The position numbers and the translations under genes are program-made. The notes under the pieces are model-generated. The model was not told where the DNA came from. It searched no databases and saw only the letters and a list, made by a program, of their open reading frames with translations. Below are positions 62,666-64,000 of a stretch of DNA of 64,000 nt, piece after piece; position 1 is the first letter of the stretch; every line of letters starts with the position of its first letter. Source of the DNA: Vigna angularis (taxonomy: Eukaryota > Streptophyta > Magnoliopsida > Fabales > Fabaceae); assembly GCF_016808095.1 (NCBI RefSeq), contig NC_068974.1:1-64000 (forward strand). The letters are read 5' to 3'.

Positions 62666-64000
62666 TCATTTTGTTTTTTTCTTTAAAAAGGATGTGGCAT
62701 GTAGAAAAATCCTGTCAACTTCATCCAGCTTTGGTAAGTCTTGGTCCTTTTCCATATTTTTCGAATTCAGAGACATTTGTCGTAGATGCTCCTCAAAATC
62801 AATTGTTTCTCCATTGCTTTGCTCTGGAAACTTATCAAACTCGTCCAAATAAAGAGGTTTTTCCTCTTTGGTGAAATTCTCTACATCCGAATCTGTCTCA
62901 AATATATCTGATAACTTATCGGAATCAGAATCCAACTCAGAGTCATTATCTGTCTCATCTTCTGTGCATCCAATGTTATCATCTATCAACTCTTGGTGTT
63001 TATCTGAATTGTCTAACTGAAAATTTGAAATTCTCTCTCTGTCAATGTCCTGGATTGCGTCAGAAGCATATGTATTACTCTCTGCTGCACTTTTGAATTG
63101 CGCTTGCAGAATTTCAAGTTCTTGCTCTAGTCTTGGAATATGTCTCCTCACAGCACGGAGAGCATCCCTGTATTTGGATTTATCCAATGCCTGCAAAAGA
63201 TGAGAATCAACATCATGAAGGCACCGAAGAATTTTTAAAATAAAAAGAAACATCAAATTTTGTGAAACAGACAAGTAGCATGAACATGAGTGATTGTATG
63301 TATGCATCAAAGGTCCGCAAATGCAAAATTTCAAACGTAGCCGTGGTTGTGCAACTGAAGCATTATGTAGTAGAAATTTCACCATAAAATTCTGGACAAT
63401 GAAAGACCAAGAACTGTTGGAGGATTTTGAAACCCCACACCCAGTTAAACTCAATTTCTATTCTGTATTAAAAAGTGACTAAAAATTTAGTACACAACAC
63501 AGTACCTTCTTTCTCGAAAGAGACACTCGAGGAGACATAATCTCTGTTGGAGGTTGGGAGTAGTTTTTCCCTCTGTACATTATTATTGTGTTATCTTCAT
63601 GAATGTCAAGCACTATACCTCCAGTCAATCTCGCCAGCTCAACAGCAATGTCCTTAACTTCCTCTGCTGAAAATGTCTTCACCTCTACTTTCAAGGTCTG
63701 ATGTTTTTTCCAATGTAGATGCATGTTCAAAATTACACCTTGGTAAATTCCTCGCCTTCCAACTGGCACATAATTTTTGCATTTAAGGCCCATCTTTAAG
63801 AAGAAAAAGTGCTCTTCCGGTGTCAATATCTCAGGATCGTGGGTTGTTTCAGAAGATTCATCTGGCTCAATCTTTTTTAGGGCTTCACAAAGTCTCTCTT
63901 CTTTCTTTCGAGCCTAGAATGATGGAGAAAACACTGTATGTTCAATAACTGACGCAACAAAATCAAATTAAGTTTTCATAACACTTTTAACTGTATGCTG
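62666..64000 (-). CDS. CRM-domain protein, At3g25440-like (3' part; gene continues past the right edge)
   Basis: Minus-strand gene for a single-CRM-domain RNA-binding protein predicted to enter chloroplast or mitochondria, as recalled for At3g25440. Exons visible: 63506-63913 (begins after an acceptor at 63914; ARKKEERLCEALKKIEPDES, then the CRM domain with KCKNYVPVGRRGIYQGVILN, ELARLTGGIVLD and IIMYRGKNY) and the last exon 62666-63190 (ALDKSKYRDALRAVRRHIPRLEQELEILQAQ coiled-coil, then a strongly acidic tail with SDKLSDIFETDSD and a basic end FLKKKTK). The GRRG and RGKNY elements are typical of CRM domains. Both exons are open and splice in frame (63506 to 63190). N-terminal exons with any transit peptide lie beyond 64000. 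No lesion seen, so probably functional. Confidence 0.85.

Overview
The window is a left chromosome end from a dicot plant, probably a legume of the bean/cowpea group. It opens with about 2.86 kb of CCCTAAA-type plant telomere repeat. The protein-coding pieces match plant families: a CRS2-associated factor (CAF1), PHT4;6, GH1 beta-glucosidase, a two-domain tRNA-His guanylyltransferase and an At3g25440-like CRM protein. Most of the rest is LTR retrotransposon sequence. The legume assignment is an inference from the overall look of the LTRs and proteins, not proof.

Layout. 1-2861: degenerate telomeric array joined directly to intron 1 of a truncated CAF1 repeat unit. 2862-39286: a tandem array of a ~4.5-kb unit (insertions removed), each unit carrying one minus-strand, five-exon gene for a CAF1-like chloroplast group II intron splicing factor. 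Copy 1 (4263-5774 plus 18581-19274) is split by an 11.6-kb Athila-type Ty3/gypsy element in intron 1 and has a nonsense codon and a frameshift. Copy 2 (20426-23756) has a nonsense codon and the same frameshift. Copy 3 (35089-38504), the farthest from the telomere, has an open reading frame of 645 codons across all five exons. The spacer between copies 2 and 3 is expanded by three solo LTRs of one family (24203-27877, 27991-30667, 30977-34790), each with a perfect 5-bp target duplication; the third carries a nested copia-like solo LTR.

39287-49114: gene debris and one recent-looking pseudogene. There is the C-terminal half of a GH1 beta-glucosidase (six in-frame exons), a pol-less Athila derivative, one orphan TPR exon, and a PHT4;6-like transporter broken by an apparent 10-nt deletion. 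49435-57485: nested solo LTRs (one inside another inside a third, fragmentary one) rich in CGAACG/CGTTCG words. 58314-61397: a tRNA-His guanylyltransferase pseudogene without visible introns in its main body, with a 1.5-kb solo LTR inserted after codon 16. 62666-64000: the 3' part of an At3g25440-like CRM gene running off the right edge.

Functionally, the two plausible working genes (CAF1 copy 3 and the CRM gene at the right edge) both belong to the CRM RNA-binding family of organelle-targeted factors. Nearly everything else is decaying duplicate or transposon. The most unusual sequence-level signal is a short CpG-rich near-palindrome of the form GGACG-NN-CGTCC and its relatives, amplified independently in at least three different LTR types.
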